Below are positions 63,532 through 64,000 of a stretch of 64,000 nt of DNA, piece by piece. This stretch comes from Alienimonas californiensis (GTDB lineage: Bacteria > Planctomycetota > Planctomycetia > Planctomycetales > Planctomycetaceae), in assembly GCF_007743815.1 (NCBI RefSeq), contig NZ_CP036265.1, positions 1,142,501 to 1,206,500 on the forward strand, written 5' to 3'. The position numbers and the translations under genes were made by a program. Under the pieces are notes generated by a model. The model did not search any database. It was not told where the DNA came from and worked only from the letters and a program-made list of their open reading frames with translations. How positions within the stretch are numbered: position 1 is the first letter of the stretch; each line of letters starts with the position of its first letter.

Positions 63532-63556
63532 GCCCTCGCTGACGCGTCGGGTTGGT
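63532..63556. repeat. Half copy of palindromic repeat family A
   Basis: Only the right arm, GCCCTCGCTGACGCGTCGGG then TTGGT, is present, directly beside family B and the end of the partial methyltransferase gene. Confidence 0.7.
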
Positions 63557-63567
63557 GTGCGGCGGGC

Positions 63568-64000
63568 TCAGCCGGTGTAGCGGCCGTCGTCGGTGCGGCC
63601 GGCGTGGCCGAGGTCGGCCAGCACTTCCAACACCGGGGCGACCTTCGCCGGGCCGGCGCCTTGGAAGAAGGCGGCGACGTCCGCGGGCGCCAGGGGGCGG
63701 TCGGCGGCGGCCAGCACGCCGCGGACGGCCCGGTACTGGGCGACCGGGTCGGACATCGCCGGCCACTTGCGGACGGCGGCGGCGGGCGGCGGCGGGGCGG
63801 CGGCCTCCCCGGTGAGGGAGCGTTGCCGTTTGGCCTCCGCGGCCCGGGCGGCGGCGCCGTCGGGGTCCTGAAACTCCGGCCGCAGATAGCGAATCCGCCC
63901 GCGGGCCTCCTCGGCGGCCCGTTCGGCGTTGAGGGCGACCAACCGGGCGAGGATCGCCTCGTCCTCCAGCCCGACCGGCCAGCCGTAGGCGTCGGCGACG
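63568..64000 (-). CDS. DNA methyltransferase-like protein, C-terminal fragment (partial)
   Basis: The frame is open to the right edge, so the gene starts outside the window. The last 144 residues include AYGWPVGLEDEAILARLVAL, then NAERAAEEARGRIRYLRPEF, the segment that closes Eco57I/MmeI-type N6-adenine DNA methyltransferases, followed by a winged-helix-like tail (VLEVLADLGHAGRTDDGRY). If the rest agrees, it would be a type IIG/L restriction-modification or BREX-like methylase. The TTG near 63942 is inside the chain and not a start. Confidence 0.6.
   Translation of the reverse strand, partial: VADAYGWPVGLEDEAILARLVALNAERAAEEARGRIRYLRPEFQDPDGAAARAAEAKRQRSLTGEAAAPPPPAAAVRKWPAMSDPVAQYRAVRGVLAAADRPLAPADVAAFFQGAGPAKVAPVLEVLADLGHAGRTDDGRYTG

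Overview
The window is very GC-rich (about 70% by eye) and reads as a chromosomal segment of a planctomycete (Planctomycetota). The evidence is the combination of three DUF1559 prepilin-like proteins with H-X9-DG tails, a sulfatase, a PQQ-type beta-propeller protein, a BNR sialidase, many secreted or lipoprotein hypotheticals, and several families of long palindromic repeats of the type common in this phylum. The genus Alienimonas is a plausible guess only. I see no rRNA, tRNA, CRISPR array, transposase or phage genes. Both edges cut genes: a Ca2+/H+ antiporter on the left and a DNA methyltransferase-like protein on the right.

Layout. 0-8 kb: transport and small metabolic genes (antiporter tail, a Cys-cluster protein, an APC permease with an exported methyltransferase, a SirB1-type protein, a fatty acid hydroxylase). 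7.8-11.7 kb: elongation factor P facing its modification enzyme EpmB (lysine 2,3-aminomutase family), a kinase-like protein, and MurD. 11.7-24.5 kb: a secreted Cys-rich protein, a cytochrome c'-like lipoprotein, a PepSY membrane protein, an MFS carrier, a zinc-ribbon membrane protein, DapL, an SPFH/GYF protein. 23.2-28.4 kb: an exopolysaccharide group (WecA-like phosphosugar transferase, GT39-like membrane protein, Wza-like export lipoprotein). 28.7-34.6 kb: three DUF1559 paralogues and an MGH1-type glycosidase. 35.1-37.1 kb: a lower-GC island with repeats and a nuclease-like gene. 37.1-48.4 kb: YifB/ComM ATPase, an ammonium-transporter/histidine-kinase fusion, a 1002-residue membrane protein and an unusual GntP permease. 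48.4-58.5 kb: a sialidase, then a five-gene MoxR-vWA cluster. 58.6-64 kb: phosphoesterase, PQQ propeller, TPR lipoprotein, sulfatase with a truncated SRPBCC remnant, and the partial methyltransferase.

The strongest candidate for an incompletely described system is the minus-strand cluster at 50435-58457: SWIM zinc-finger protein, DUF5691-like protein, MoxR AAA+ ATPase, DUF5682-like protein with TraB/TIKI-type motifs, and a vWA protein with an intact MIDAS. The second is the Amt-PAS-HisKA-HATPase-REC-HPt fusion at 38816-42400, a single-chain ammonium sensor with both pore histidines kept. A third theme is the palindromic repeats, which sit between genes, inside operon gaps, and twice in frame inside coding sequences. 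All family assignments come from reading motifs; no database search was run.
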